From positions 1-64,000 of the forward strand of contig NZ_JAGFXZ010000004.1 in NCBI RefSeq assembly GCF_019038395.1: a DNA stretch of 64,000 nt, read 5' to 3'. This document shows, piece after piece, positions 53,432-62,593 of this stretch. Source of the DNA: Acinetobacter sp. BY419. Lineage in GTDB: Bacteria; Pseudomonadota; Gammaproteobacteria; Pseudomonadales; Moraxellaceae. The stretch's first letter is position 1. The number at the start of each line of letters is the position of its first letter. A program made the position numbers and the translations under genes. Below the pieces are notes generated by a model that was not told the DNA's origin, searched no databases, and saw only the letters and a program-made list of their open reading frames with translations.

Positions 53432-55057
53432 TTAGCTTCCTGCTTTCCAGCCATTAACAATTGGATAACGACGTTCACGGCCATAAGAGCGTGAACTTAT
53501 ACGTGGCCCAATTGCACCTTGGCGGCGCTTGTATTCATTCATATCCACGAGGCGAATCACTTTCTTCACGACTTCAGCATCAAAGCCTTTCGCAATGATA
53601 TCGTCTTGGCTCATATCTTCTTCAATATAAGAGTACAAGATCGCATCCAGAATGTCATAGGCCGGCAAAGAGTCTTGATCGACCTGATCTGGACGCAATT
53701 CTGCTGAAGGCGGGCGAGTAATTACACGTTCTGGAATCACTGGGGTTTCTGAAATACTGTTACGGTATTTCGCCAGTTCAAACACGATGGTTTTATACAC
53801 GTCTTTCAGAACGGCAAAACCACCGACCATATCGCCATACAGGGTGCAATAACCTACAGCAAGTTCAGATTTATTGCCTGTTGCCAGCACCAGATTACCG
53901 AATTTGTTGGACAGAGCCATCAAAATGGTGCCACGCGAACGTGCTTGCAGATTTTCCTCGGTGGCATCTACAGGCGCATTGCCAAAGAATGGGAACAATA
54001 CCTGCATAAAGCCGCTGACCGCTGGATTGATTTCAGCAATACCGAAGGTGACTCCCATGTTTTTGGCCTGAGCAGCTGCATCTTCGACACTGATTTGTGC
54101 GGTATAGGTATAAGGCATCATCACTGCCTGGACTTTATCTGCACCAAGCGCATCCACAGCAATTGCCAGGGTCAGGGCAGAGTCAATACCGCCAGACAGG
54201 CCCAGAATTACGCCGGGGAAGCCAGAATGCTGTACATAATCACGTGTTGCCATGACCAGGCTTTGATAGATCTCAGCCATAGTGTCTAAGGCAGGTGCGA
54301 TGCTGCCTGTGCTGAATTGAAGCTGTTCAGCATCAAACTCGGCAATAGCCAGATTTTCCTGGAAACTCGGTGCCTGTAAAGCGACCTCACCGGATTTGTT
54401 TAGCACAAAACTGGTACCGTCAAAGATCAAATCATCCTGGCCACCCACCTGGTTACAGTACACCAGATTGATATTGATCTGTTTGGCCAAGGCTGCCATG
54501 GTCTCAATACGATGTTGGGGTTTACCCACTTCATATGGCGATGCATTCAGTACCAAAGCCGTGTCGATATTCAATTTTGCCAGTTGCTGAACGGTCGCTA
54601 AAGACCAGACATCTTCACAGATCAGTACGCCAAATTTATGTCCAAGATACTCAAAAACCAGGTGCTGATGACCTTCGCCAAAATAGCGCTTTTCATCAAA
54701 TACACCATAGTTTGGCAATACTTGCTTGTTATAAATCCCTAGCACTTCGCCATCTTTCATGATAGCAGCCGAGTTATAGCGCTGACCATCTTCAGTTTGA
54801 TTGACAAAACCAAAGACCATGACAATATCTTTGACTTCAGTCAGTTTTTCAAAAGCCGCTTTGGTGCGTTTCACCAAGCTTGGGCGAATTAGTAAATCTT
54901 CAGCAGGGTAGCCTAGCGTTGAAAGCTCGGGGAAGATAATCAGATCCGCTTTATCTTTTTTAGCCTGATTGGCCTGATCAATCATTTTTTGGGTATTTGC
55001 ATCCAGATTACCCACATGTGGAGAGAATTGAGCAATCGCAATTTTAAAACTTTTCAT
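53432..55057 (-). CDS. nadE: glutamine-dependent NAD+ synthetase
   Basis: The last step of NAD synthesis: amidation of deamido-NAD using glutamine-derived ammonia. The 541-residue protein has an N-terminal nitrilase-type glutaminase with the catalytic triad E44 (FPELSTLGY), K111 (NKQVLPNYGVF) and C147 (LICEDVW), joined to a C-terminal ATP-pyrophosphatase domain with the P-loop LGLSGGIDSALT near 290 and ATGNKSELAVGY near 392. Cytoplasmic. Monocistronic; no terminator clearer than the A/T-rich tail was noted. Confidence 0.96.
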   Translation of the reverse strand: MKSFKIAIAQFSPHVGNLDANTQKMIDQANQAKKDKADLIIFPELSTLGYPAEDLLIRPSLVKRTKAAFEKLTEVKDIVMVFGFVNQTEDGQRYNSAAIMKDGEVLGIYNKQVLPNYGVFDEKRYFGEGHQHLVFEYLGHKFGVLICEDVWSLATVQQLAKLNIDTALVLNASPYEVGKPQHRIETMAALAKQININLVYCNQVGGQDDLIFDGTSFVLNKSGEVALQAPSFQENLAIAEFDAEQLQFSTGSIAPALDTMAEIYQSLVMATRDYVQHSGFPGVILGLSGGIDSALTLAIAVDALGADKVQAVMMPYTYTAQISVEDAAAQAKNMGVTFGIAEINPAVSGFMQVLFPFFGNAPVDATEENLQARSRGTILMALSNKFGNLVLATGNKSELAVGYCTLYGDMVGGFAVLKDVYKTIVFELAKYRNSISETPVIPERVITRPPSAELRPDQVDQDSLPAYDILDAILYSYIEEDMSQDDIIAKGFDAEVVKKVIRLVDMNEYKRRQGAIGPRISSRSYGRERRYPIVNGWKAGS

Positions 55058-55420
55058 TCCAATTAAATCCTATGCCTATAGGTTAATACACTAAATTACT
55101 GATTTTTATAATTATAAGTATCCAGTTAAGTGCATTTCGGTATTCATAAAATGCCAAATGGCTAAAATAAAAAACTTTTTATCGCATGATTACTAAATCT
55201 TAATGTGCGAGGCAAAATAATCATACCGGCTTATTTTATCGAAATTTTATCGATAAGCTAGAGCTGATTTGGCAGAAGAGACATGGAGCCCAAAAGTTAT
55301 GCTATAAAATTGCAAAATCTGCTGATGTTTTATGCATCTATAGGTTTAAAGACTTGAGTTAAAATTGGGGATTTTAAAATATGCACTCTATATATTGTTT
55401 GGGATTAAAATAATTAAATA
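55058..55420. other. 363-bp A/T-rich spacer
   Basis: Contains the nadE promoter. TTTATCGAAATTTTATCGAT repeats a TATCGA motif; no gene or RNA signal recognised. Confidence 0.45.
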
Positions 55421-55930
55421 TCATTTGCTTACTTGCGGATTCAAAATAATATTCGGGATTTTTTTCAAAAAAATATCCCGGGCAATATCTCCTTGCTGTT
55501 CAATATTATAGTGTGAAAATGATTTGTTGGGATTAAATTGATATTTGTAAGGATTATATTTTCCCAGACTTAAAAAATAAGCACTTTGCAGAAATGCCCC
55601 TTTTAAAACCACATTAATCTTTTGTTGGTATTGATAAATATGGGTCATCTCATGAATAAATAGCGCTTGATACGCCAAGCTTTCACATGAGTAGTCTTCC
55701 CGATAATTTAAATTTCGTGCATGAATGTAACCACTGGGTGCCATAATCACATGTCTGGATTGCCAGGGGAGGTAGGGGTGATTCATGATCCTGACTGCTG
55801 AATAGTCAATCAGGTTGCCAAATACCTGCTGGCAGATCCTGGTTTCACCGGGGGTTAAGCTGCGACATTTGAATTGTTCAAAACGGAGGAGTTGCAGAAT
55901 AAAAGGCAGAGCAGTGTAAAACAACATCAA
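55421..55930 (-). CDS. small protein with HExxH zinc-peptidase-like motif
   Basis: A 169-residue protein with H93-E94-M-T-H97 in IHEMTHIYQYQQK, the pattern of gluzincin-type metallopeptidases, and a downstream Glu-containing helix EQQGDIARD that could supply the third zinc ligand. The C-rich N-terminal part has SLTPGETRICQQVFGNLIDY. It resembles short Vgr-related or DUF4157-like proteins, some of which are type VI effectors, but there is no VgrG or immunity gene nearby, so this is speculation. Start uncertain. A/T-rich. Confidence 0.6.
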   Translation of the reverse strand: MMLFYTALPFILQLLRFEQFKCRSLTPGETRICQQVFGNLIDYSAVRIMNHPYLPWQSRHVIMAPSGYIHARNLNYREDYSCESLAYQALFIHEMTHIYQYQQKINVVLKGAFLQSAYFLSLGKYNPYKYQFNPNKSFSHYNIEQQGDIARDIFLKKIPNIILNPQVSK

Positions 55931-56028
55931 GCACAGATCCTGTTCAGGTTTTTAATCTATGAATATGGTCTAGATCCATTCATTTTAAAAGGAATTAATG
56001 AATTGATGTGTAGGGTTTTGTCAGCAAT

Positions 56029-56056
56029 AAAAAAACCACCCCAAAGGGTGGTTTTT
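56029..56056. terminator. gltA terminator
   Basis: AAAAACCACC-CCAAAG-GGTGGTTTTT; 23 bp after the gltA stop. Confidence 0.9.
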
Positions 56057-56078
56057 CTGTCTTTCAACGCCGTTCGAA

Positions 56079-57353
56079 TTAACGAGCGATATCGCGTTGA
56101 ACTTCGCCAGTGTAAAGCTGACGAGGACGACCGATCTTGTACGGACCGCTGTGCATTTCTAACCAGTGGCTGATCCAGCCCACAGTACGTGCAAGCGCGA
56201 AGATCACAGTAAACATTTCTGTCGGGATACCAATCGCTTTAAGGATGATACCTGAGTAGAAGTCTACGTTCGGGTAAAGGTTACGTTTGATGAAGTATTC
56301 GTCAGAAAGCGCGATACGTTCAAGTTCCATAGCCAATGCAAGCTGTGGATCATTGATGCCAAGTGCACCAAGAACTTCGTCACAAGTTTCTTTCATTACT
56401 TTCGCACGTGGATCGAAGTTTTTGTAAACTCGGTGACCGAAGCCCATCAGTTTAACTTCTTTAGTCTTCACTTTTTCCATGAAGCCAGCCACGTTTTCTA
56501 CAGAGCCGATTTCATCAAGCATCTTAAGAACAGCTTCGTTCGCACCGCCGTGAGCAGGGCCCCAAAGTGCAGAGATACCAGCAGCGATACATGCATACGG
56601 GTTCGCACCAGTAGAACCGGCCAAACGTACTGTAGATGTAGACGCATTTTGTTCGTGGTCAGCATGCAGCGTGAAGATACGGTCCATTGCTTTTGCAAGG
56701 ATAGGATCAACTTTGTAATCACGATCTGCAGGCGTAGCAAACATCATGTGCAGGAAGTTTTCTGCATAACTCAGGTCGTTACGTGGGTAAACGAATGGTT
56801 GACCAATCGTGTACTTGTAGCTCCAAGCCGCCAATGTAGGGATCTTCGCGATTAAACGGATCGCAGTGATTTCACGGTGGTTAATATCTTCAATGTCAAG
56901 GTTGTTGTGATAGAACGCAGACAACGCACCAACCACACCGACCATGATCGCCATAGGATGCGCATCACGACGGAAACCATTGTAGAAACGGCTAACTTGA
57001 TCGTGAACCATAGTATGGTTACGCACTTTAGCGTCAAATTCTTCTTTTTGCTCAGCAGTTGGAAGTTCGCCATTTAACAATAAATAGCAAGTTTCCAGGT
57101 AGTCCGCTTTAGTCGCCAATTGATCGATTGGGTAGCCACGGTGTAAAAGTACACCTTTGTTACCATCGATGAACGTGATTTTAGACTCGCACGCAGCGGT
57201 CGCCATAAAACCAGGATCAAAAGTAAAGTGACCTGCAGCCAACACATCTTTAACGTCGATTACATCTGGGCCCAATGTGCCGCTGTAAATTGGTAGTTCA
57301 ATTTCTTTGCCATCAAGCTGTAAAACGGCTTTCTTGCCAGTTGCTTCAGACAT
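56079..57353 (-). CDS. gltA: citrate synthase, type II
   Basis: Condenses acetyl-CoA with oxaloacetate, first step of the TCA cycle. 424 residues, typical of the hexameric, NADH-regulated Gram-negative type. Catalytic regions: [15 protein letters not shown] (His near 265), [16 protein letters not shown] (His near 305) and [15 protein letters not shown] (Asp/Arg area near 387). The N-terminal beta domain (residues 1-60) is present. It is divergent from sdhC over about 1 kb. A TTGACA -35-like hexamer lies on its strand at 57465-57470. Confidence 0.97.
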   Translation of the reverse strand: MSEATGKKAVLQLDGKEIELPIYSGTLGPDVIDVKDVLAAGHFTFDPGFMATAACESKITFIDGNKGVLLHRGYPIDQLATKADYLETCYLLLNGELPTAEQKEEFDAKVRNHTMVHDQVSRFYNGFRRDAHPMAIMVGVVGALSAFYHNNLDIEDINHREITAIRLIAKIPTLAAWSYKYTIGQPFVYPRNDLSYAENFLHMMFATPADRDYKVDPILAKAMDRIFTLHADHEQNASTSTVRLAGSTGANPYACIAAGISALWGPAHGGANEAVLKMLDEIGSVENVAGFMEKVKTKEVKLMGFGHRVYKNFDPRAKVMKETCDEVLGALGINDPQLALAMELERIALSDEYFIKRNLYPNVDFYSGIILKAIGIPTEMFTVIFALARTVGWISHWLEMHSGPYKIGRPRQLYTGEVQRDIAR

Positions 57354-58369
57354 TCAATAGATCTCCTGTCCTGGTGAATGTATATCCGGTTTGCCTATCA
57401 ATCTTTTAATGCACAAAACGGACGGATCGAAAATTTGCTATAAGATTAGTGAGTACTGAAATTTTGTCAATTATACTTATGGATGAAAAAATGACGGTCA
57501 CACAGCGGTTTAGTCATATTGGCTCAGTATAAAAAGTTATAAAAAATTCAGTAAAATCACAGCATCAAACCTCTATAATAAGTCAAATTGAAGCAGAGGT
57601 GCAGAAAAAAATAGACTACCTGAGGCATTTGTAAGCGTTTTTTCCTAGCAAAAAATACGGGTAAAAATTGTCAGAAATCGTGACAAATATGCTTAAAACT
57701 ATATAAATCTCATAACTTACATCGTTTTTATCACTCTGATTTTTGCACTTAGAATTATAAATAAAAGCAATTAATCAAATTTTAAGACTGGTTCAATTGA
57801 TTAAAAAGTAGCTTAATAAATGGCCAACTTTGCAGCAAAGATAGGCAGTATAAAAATAAATGAATGATTTTTTGAATCCAAATGCATCAAACCGATTGAA
57901 AAACCCATGGTCTTATTCACTAAGTGGCTCTTTAACATCAGGATATCTCGATAAGTGGGCTACTGTTTAATTCGGGTAATTGGTCTGTTATATATAGGCA
58001 CTTGATTTCCATCTGAATTAAAAAGAGATTTAAATAATATTTGTGATTGAAATGTGCATCTTTAGTCTAAAATTGGCATATGCACCTTTCTCTTGAAAAC
58101 TGAGTAAATTAATCAGATTAATTATTTAAAAACAATTATATAGGTGGGAATAAAGAGTACTGAGGAAGATATAAAATTCAACCTGATTTTGTTAATGATT
58201 CTTATTTAATGGCTTTTTCTCCAAAAAGCCAAATTCAGCCGTTTGTATTTTAATAGTTGACGTTTTATAATTCAGTGTCGTTTTGATTTTAGGCATGTAT
58301 TTGCCTGAGAATGCCAGCTTTCCTTCGAATTAATTCCAACAAACTCCGGATGGAGTTTTTACTTACAGG
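57354..58369. other. 1-kb non-coding region between gltA and sdhC
   Basis: Very A/T-rich with no supported CDS. Contains a TTGACA hexamer for gltA (57465-57470, minus strand), a perfect GGCTTTTT-CTCC-AAAAAGCC hairpin (58211-58230), and a likely sdhC promoter: TTGTAT (58244-58249), 16 bp, TATAAT (58266-58271). Unusually long for two core genes, so a regulatory RNA or multiple promoters are possible. Confidence 0.5.
58341..58360 (+). promoter_or_regulatory. terminator-like hairpin directly upstream of sdhC
   Basis: AAACTCC-GGAT-GGAGTTT followed by two more T residues (TTTTT run overlaps the arm), ending 9 bp before the sdhC ATG. Together with AGGCA-TGTATT-TGCCT (near 58294) it makes a structured leader of about 90 nt. 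May attenuate sdh transcription or occlude initiation. Confidence 0.5.
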
Positions 58370-58768
58370 ATGCCCGCTGTGAAAAGCAACAGACCTGTCA
58401 ATTTGTCCATGGGTCAAGTTTTAGAAGTAAACTTAAAATCACCCGTGGCTATTGCATCAATTCTACACCGTCTTTCAGGTGTTATCGTATTTTTACTCGT
58501 ACCGGTCCTTCTATGGATTTTAGACAAGTCATTGTCTTCACCTGAAGGTTTTGCGCAAGTTCAAGAAATCTTTAACGGTTTCATTGTTCGTTTCATTGTA
58601 TGGGTATTTGTCGCCGGCTTGATTTTTCACTTTATTGCGGGTGTTAAGCATTTACTTGCTGACATTGGCGTTGCTGAAGAACTAGAAAGTGGCCGTGTTG
58701 CATCTACTATCGCATTAATCTTGTCTGCAATCGGTATTGTTGCAGCATTTGTATGGATCGTACTCTAA
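58370..58768 (+). CDS. sdhC: succinate dehydrogenase cytochrome b556 subunit
   Basis: 132-residue membrane anchor with three helices (about 33-55, 70-92, 108-130). SPVAIASILHRLSGV and the haem-ligand region FHFIAGVKHLLADIG (His near 91-99) are family signatures. The stop codon shares one base with the sdhD start (TAATG), implying translational coupling. First gene of sdhCDAB; a GTG at 58379 is an alternative start. Confidence 0.94.
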   Translation: MPAVKSNRPVNLSMGQVLEVNLKSPVAIASILHRLSGVIVFLLVPVLLWILDKSLSSPEGFAQVQEIFNGFIVRFIVWVFVAGLIFHFIAGVKHLLADIGVAEELESGRVASTIALILSAIGIVAAFVWIVL

Positions 58769-59133
58769 TGAAAAGCGCTACTGGTTTAACAGGTTCAGGT
58801 TCTCGCGATTGGTTTCTCCAACGTGTTAGTGCTGTTATCTTGGCTGTTTATACCGTTGTTATTTTGGGTTGGATCCTGTCTCACAGCGGATTCAGCTATG
58901 AACAATGGTATGGCTTCATGATGACAACTCCAATGAAGACTCTGTCTTTATTGTCAGTCTTATCTCTTGTTGCACACGCTTGGATTGGTATGTGGCAAGT
59001 CTTCACAGACTACGTGACGACTCGTCAAATGGGTCCTTCAGCAAATGGTTTGCGTATTGTGCTGACTTCGGCAGTAATTATTGCTGTATTGGCATATGCA
59101 ATCTGGGCCATCCAGATTTTTTGGGCGAATTGA
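58768..59133 (+). CDS. sdhD: succinate dehydrogenase membrane anchor subunit
   Basis: 121 residues from ATG 58768 (MKSATGLTGSGSRDWFLQRV), overlapping the sdhC stop by one base. Three membrane helices; VAHAWIGMWQVFTDYV carries the conserved His and the quinone-site Tyr. An upstream in-frame ATG at 58753 lies inside sdhC and is not used here. Confidence 0.94.
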   Translation: MKSATGLTGSGSRDWFLQRVSAVILAVYTVVILGWILSHSGFSYEQWYGFMMTTPMKTLSLLSVLSLVAHAWIGMWQVFTDYVTTRQMGPSANGLRIVLTSAVIIAVLAYAIWAIQIFWAN

Positions 59134-59145
59134 TAGGAAACAATC

Positions 59146-61044
59146 ATGGGCGCTATAAACCCTAAAGAAGATTACACAAATATTCCACATGAAACTTTCG
59201 ATGCAGTCATCGTTGGTGGTGGTGGTTCAGGTATGCGTGCGTCTTACCAACTTGCTCAAGCTGGTTTGAAAGTTGCAGTTCTGACTAAAGTATTCCCAAC
59301 CCGTTCGCACACTGTTGCAGCACAGGGTGGTATTGGTGCATCTCTTGGTAACATGCAAGAAGATAACTGGCACTATCACTTCTACGACACAGTTAAAGGT
59401 TCTGACTGGTTAGGTGACCAAGACGCCATCGAGTTCATGACTCGCGAAGCGCCACAAGTTGTTTATGAGCTTGAACACCTAGGTATGCCATTCGACCGTA
59501 ATGCTGACGGTACAATTTACCAACGTCCTTTCGGTGGTCACTCTGCGAACTACGGTGAAAAAGCTGTACCACGCGCATGTGCTGCTGCTGACCGTACAGG
59601 CCACGCACTTCTTCATACGCTTTATCAAAGCAACGTGAAAATGGGTACTCAATTCTTCGTAGAATGGATTGCGCTTGACCTGATCCGTAACGAAAAGGGC
59701 GACGTTCTTGGTGTTACAGCAATTGATCAGGAAACTGGTAAAATTGCGGTATTCCAAGCGAAAGCAACATTGTTCGCTACTGGTGGTGCTGGTCGTGTTT
59801 ACCGTGCATCTACAAACGCTTATATCAACACTGGTGACGGTCTTGGTATGGCAGCTCGTGCAGGCATTCCATTGCAAGATATGGAATTCTGGCAATTCCA
59901 CCCTACGGGTGTTGCGGGCGCAGGCGTATTGTTGACTGAAGGTTGTCGTGGTGAAGGTGCAATCCTTCGTAACAAAGACGGCGAACCGTTCATGGAACGT
60001 TATGCTCCAACTTTGAAAGACTTGGCTCCTCGTGACTTCGTATCACGATCTATGGACCAGGAAATCAAAGAAGGCCGTGGTTGTGGGCCTAAAGGTGATT
60101 ACATCCTGCTTGATATGACGCACTTGGGTGCGGATACGATCATGAAACGTCTGCCATCTGTATTTGAGATTGGCAAGAAATTCGCGAACGTTGACATTAC
60201 TAAAGAGCCAATTCCAGTAGTACCAACAATCCATTACCAAATGGGTGGTATTCCGACGAATATTCATGGTCAGGTTGTTGTTCCTGAAACTAGCGAGACT
60301 GAAGCGCTTGTTGCTCACTACGACAAAGAAAATGATGTTTACTCAACGAATCAAGAAGGTCGTGACTTCACTAAACCAGTGAAAGGCTTTTATGCAATTG
60401 GTGAGTGTTCATGTGTATCTGTACACGGTGCAAACCGTCTAGGTACAAACTCATTACTTGACTTGGTTGTATTTGGTAAGGCTGCTGGTCAGCACATCAT
60501 CGATTACGTGACTAAACATCACGGTGATGAATACGAACCACTGCCTACAACTGTACTTGAGCAAACTGTTGCACGTATTCGTAAACTTGACGAATCTGCT
60601 ACGGGTGAAAATGCTCAGGAAGTTGCTGATGCAATCCGTGACATCGTTCAAGACCACGCTGGTGTATTCCGTACATCTGCACTTCTTGAAGAAGGTGTAA
60701 AACAGATTCTTGCCATTGAGCCGCGTGTTCGCAATATTCATTTGAAAGACAAATCTAAAGTATTCAACACTGCACGTATTGAAGCGCTAGAGGTTGAAAA
60801 CTTGTATGAAGTTGCAAAAGCAACGCTGATTTCTGCGGCTGCTCGTAAAGAGTGTCGTGGTGCGCATACGGTTGTAGATTTTGAATTGTCACCAGATCAT
60901 CCTGAATACCCATATGGTCGTCGTGATGATGAATGGATGAAGCATACTCTTTGGTTCTCTGCGGATAACCATCTAGAGTACAAGCCAGTTCGTTACCGTC
61001 CATTGTCGGTTGATGCGATTCCACCTAAACCACGTACATTCTAA
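59146..61044 (+). CDS. sdhA: succinate dehydrogenase flavoprotein subunit
   Basis: Oxidises succinate to fumarate and passes electrons to SdhB. 632 residues. FAD motif VIVGGGGSGMRASYQLAQAG near 20, covalent FAD histidine in TRSHTVAAQGG (near 57), catalytic Arg/His regions RPFGGHS and HYQMGGIPTN, and HGANRLGTNSLLDLVVFG near 426. The fixed order after sdhD with a 12-bp gap confirms the operon. Confidence 0.98.
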   Translation: MGAINPKEDYTNIPHETFDAVIVGGGGSGMRASYQLAQAGLKVAVLTKVFPTRSHTVAAQGGIGASLGNMQEDNWHYHFYDTVKGSDWLGDQDAIEFMTREAPQVVYELEHLGMPFDRNADGTIYQRPFGGHSANYGEKAVPRACAAADRTGHALLHTLYQSNVKMGTQFFVEWIALDLIRNEKGDVLGVTAIDQETGKIAVFQAKATLFATGGAGRVYRASTNAYINTGDGLGMAARAGIPLQDMEFWQFHPTGVAGAGVLLTEGCRGEGAILRNKDGEPFMERYAPTLKDLAPRDFVSRSMDQEIKEGRGCGPKGDYILLDMTHLGADTIMKRLPSVFEIGKKFANVDITKEPIPVVPTIHYQMGGIPTNIHGQVVVPETSETEALVAHYDKENDVYSTNQEGRDFTKPVKGFYAIGECSCVSVHGANRLGTNSLLDLVVFGKAAGQHIIDYVTKHHGDEYEPLPTTVLEQTVARIRKLDESATGENAQEVADAIRDIVQDHAGVFRTSALLEEGVKQILAIEPRVRNIHLKDKSKVFNTARIEALEVENLYEVAKATLISAAARKECRGAHTVVDFELSPDHPEYPYGRRDDEWMKHTLWFSADNHLEYKPVRYRPLSVDAIPPKPRTF

Positions 61045-61058
61045 TCAGGAGAATTCAG

Positions 61059-61769
61059 ATGAGTAGAGGTACTCGTACATTTCATATCTACCGCTATGAT
61101 CCTGACAAGGATAAAGCACCGTACATGCAAACTTTCAAACTGGAACTGACTGACAAGCACCGTATGTTGCTTGACGCACTTCTTGCATTGAAAGTACAGG
61201 ACGAAACTTTAACGTTCCGTCGCTCATGTCGTGAAGGGATCTGTGGTTCTGATGGTGTGAACATCAATGGTAAAAACGGTTTGGCGTGTCTTTGGAACCT
61301 GAACGATTTACCAAATGAAATTACTGTTCGTCCATTGCCTGGTCTTCCTGTAGTGAAAGATCTGGTGGTTGACATGAACCAGTTCTATGACCAGTACAAC
61401 AAGATCCATCCATTCTTGATCAACAACCAGCCTGCGCCTCCAAAGGAGCGTTTACAGTCTCCTGAAGAGCGTGAGCATCTGGATGGTCTGTATGAGTGTA
61501 TTCTATGTGCATGCTGTTCAACTGCATGCCCGTCATTCTGGTGGAACCCGGATAAGTTCTTGGGTCCTTCAGCATTGTTGAATGCTTACCGCTTCATTAT
61601 TGACTCGCGTGATAGTGCAACACAAGAGCGTCTGGCTCGTCTTGACGACCCGTTCTCATTGTTCCGTTGTAAAGGCATCATGAACTGTGTATCTGTATGC
61701 CCTAAAGGCTTGAACCCGACTAAAGCAATCGGTCACATCCGTAATATGCTTTTAGATATGGCAGGCTAA
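61059..61769 (+). CDS. sdhB: succinate dehydrogenase iron-sulfur subunit
   Basis: 236 residues carrying three clusters: [2Fe-2S] ligands in SCREGICGSDG and GLAC (about 58-78), [4Fe-4S] in CILCACCSTACPSFW (near 148), and [3Fe-4S] in FRCKGIMNCVSVCPKGLNP (near 203-221). Last gene of sdhCDAB, followed by a strong terminator. Confidence 0.98.
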   Translation: MSRGTRTFHIYRYDPDKDKAPYMQTFKLELTDKHRMLLDALLALKVQDETLTFRRSCREGICGSDGVNINGKNGLACLWNLNDLPNEITVRPLPGLPVVKDLVVDMNQFYDQYNKIHPFLINNQPAPPKERLQSPEEREHLDGLYECILCACCSTACPSFWWNPDKFLGPSALLNAYRFIIDSRDSATQERLARLDDPFSLFRCKGIMNCVSVCPKGLNPTKAIGHIRNMLLDMAG

Positions 61770-61791
61770 TAGGCTGCATCTAGCAGTTTAG

Positions 61792-61823
61792 AAAAAAGCA
61801 CACCTTTGGGTGTGCTTTTTTTA
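61792..61823 (+). terminator. sdh operon terminator
   Basis: AAAAAAGCACACC-TTTG-GGTGTGCTTTTTTT. Confidence 0.92.
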
Positions 61824-62593
61824 TGCAAACGATTGAAGAAAAATAAAAAATCATAAGATAAAAACGAAGATACTATACTTAAAATGTATAAAGTTGAGTC
61901 GGGTGGTCGGGAAATGATGGGCGAGGTTTAGTGTAACAAAAGGAGAACATGTGAATATTTTGGGTATTTATGATTTTTAGATGTAAAACTGACCTGAAAA
62001 ATAACAAGAACGATGTTATTATATAACGGAAAATTAAGGGGGGAGTGGATTGAAAAGTTTACTCTCTTTTTGTTTATCGGAAATGCGTAGGACTTAAGTC
62101 TACGTTGAATCTATTTTTGAGATAAAGCACCATATATTAGAGTAAAATATCTGAACTGTATTTAGCCAATTTATGAAAGGTATGTGTCAAAAAAATCAAT
62201 TGAAAACTTGAGAACATGTTAGCATTTGGCCCATGACCATCTTTAAAAAAATGCTATTCCATGTACATTTTTTAAACACTGCACAATCAGGGACTGGTAT
62301 ATAAAGGTAGAACAGAGTCGCTTTAGAAAAAATCTTTGTCATTGCTTGCTTTTTTCTAAGTCGATTTGCAAAAAATTGCCCGGTTTCGATCGGGTATTCA
62401 ATGAGTGATGATGCCGCTGAGGGGCGTTATTGTTCATTACACATATCAAGATTTTTCTTGGTGTGGTGATAACGCCTCATGGCTTATGCCTTATGGGGGA
62501 CTAGTATCATATTACCAATTTGATGCTAATAATCCTGGGTTTTGCTTAAAAAGCATCCTGAAAATGTTTTTGCAATAGGAAATGGGTCCACAA
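61824..62593. other. long leader/promoter region of sucA
   Basis: 770 bp without a supported CDS. A GTG mini-frame of 9 codons (61951-61980) behind AAAAGGAGAACAT could be a leader peptide. Hairpins include TTAGAAAAAA/TTTTTTCTAA (near 62325-62361), CCCG/CGGG (near 62380-62396) and the long stem at 62418-62479. Confidence 0.5.
62418..62479 (+). promoter_or_regulatory. long hairpin in the sucA leader
   Basis: Outer stem TGA(GG)GGCGTTAT with ATAACGCC-TCA, inner stem CACA(TAT)CAAGA with TCTTG(G)TGTG, small T loop: about 60 nt folding on itself with few bulges, 115-175 nt before the sucA start. Position fits a regulatory mRNA leader; sucA-associated RNA motifs are known in Pseudomonadales and Burkholderiales, but I cannot say this is one of them. 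Confidence 0.5.
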
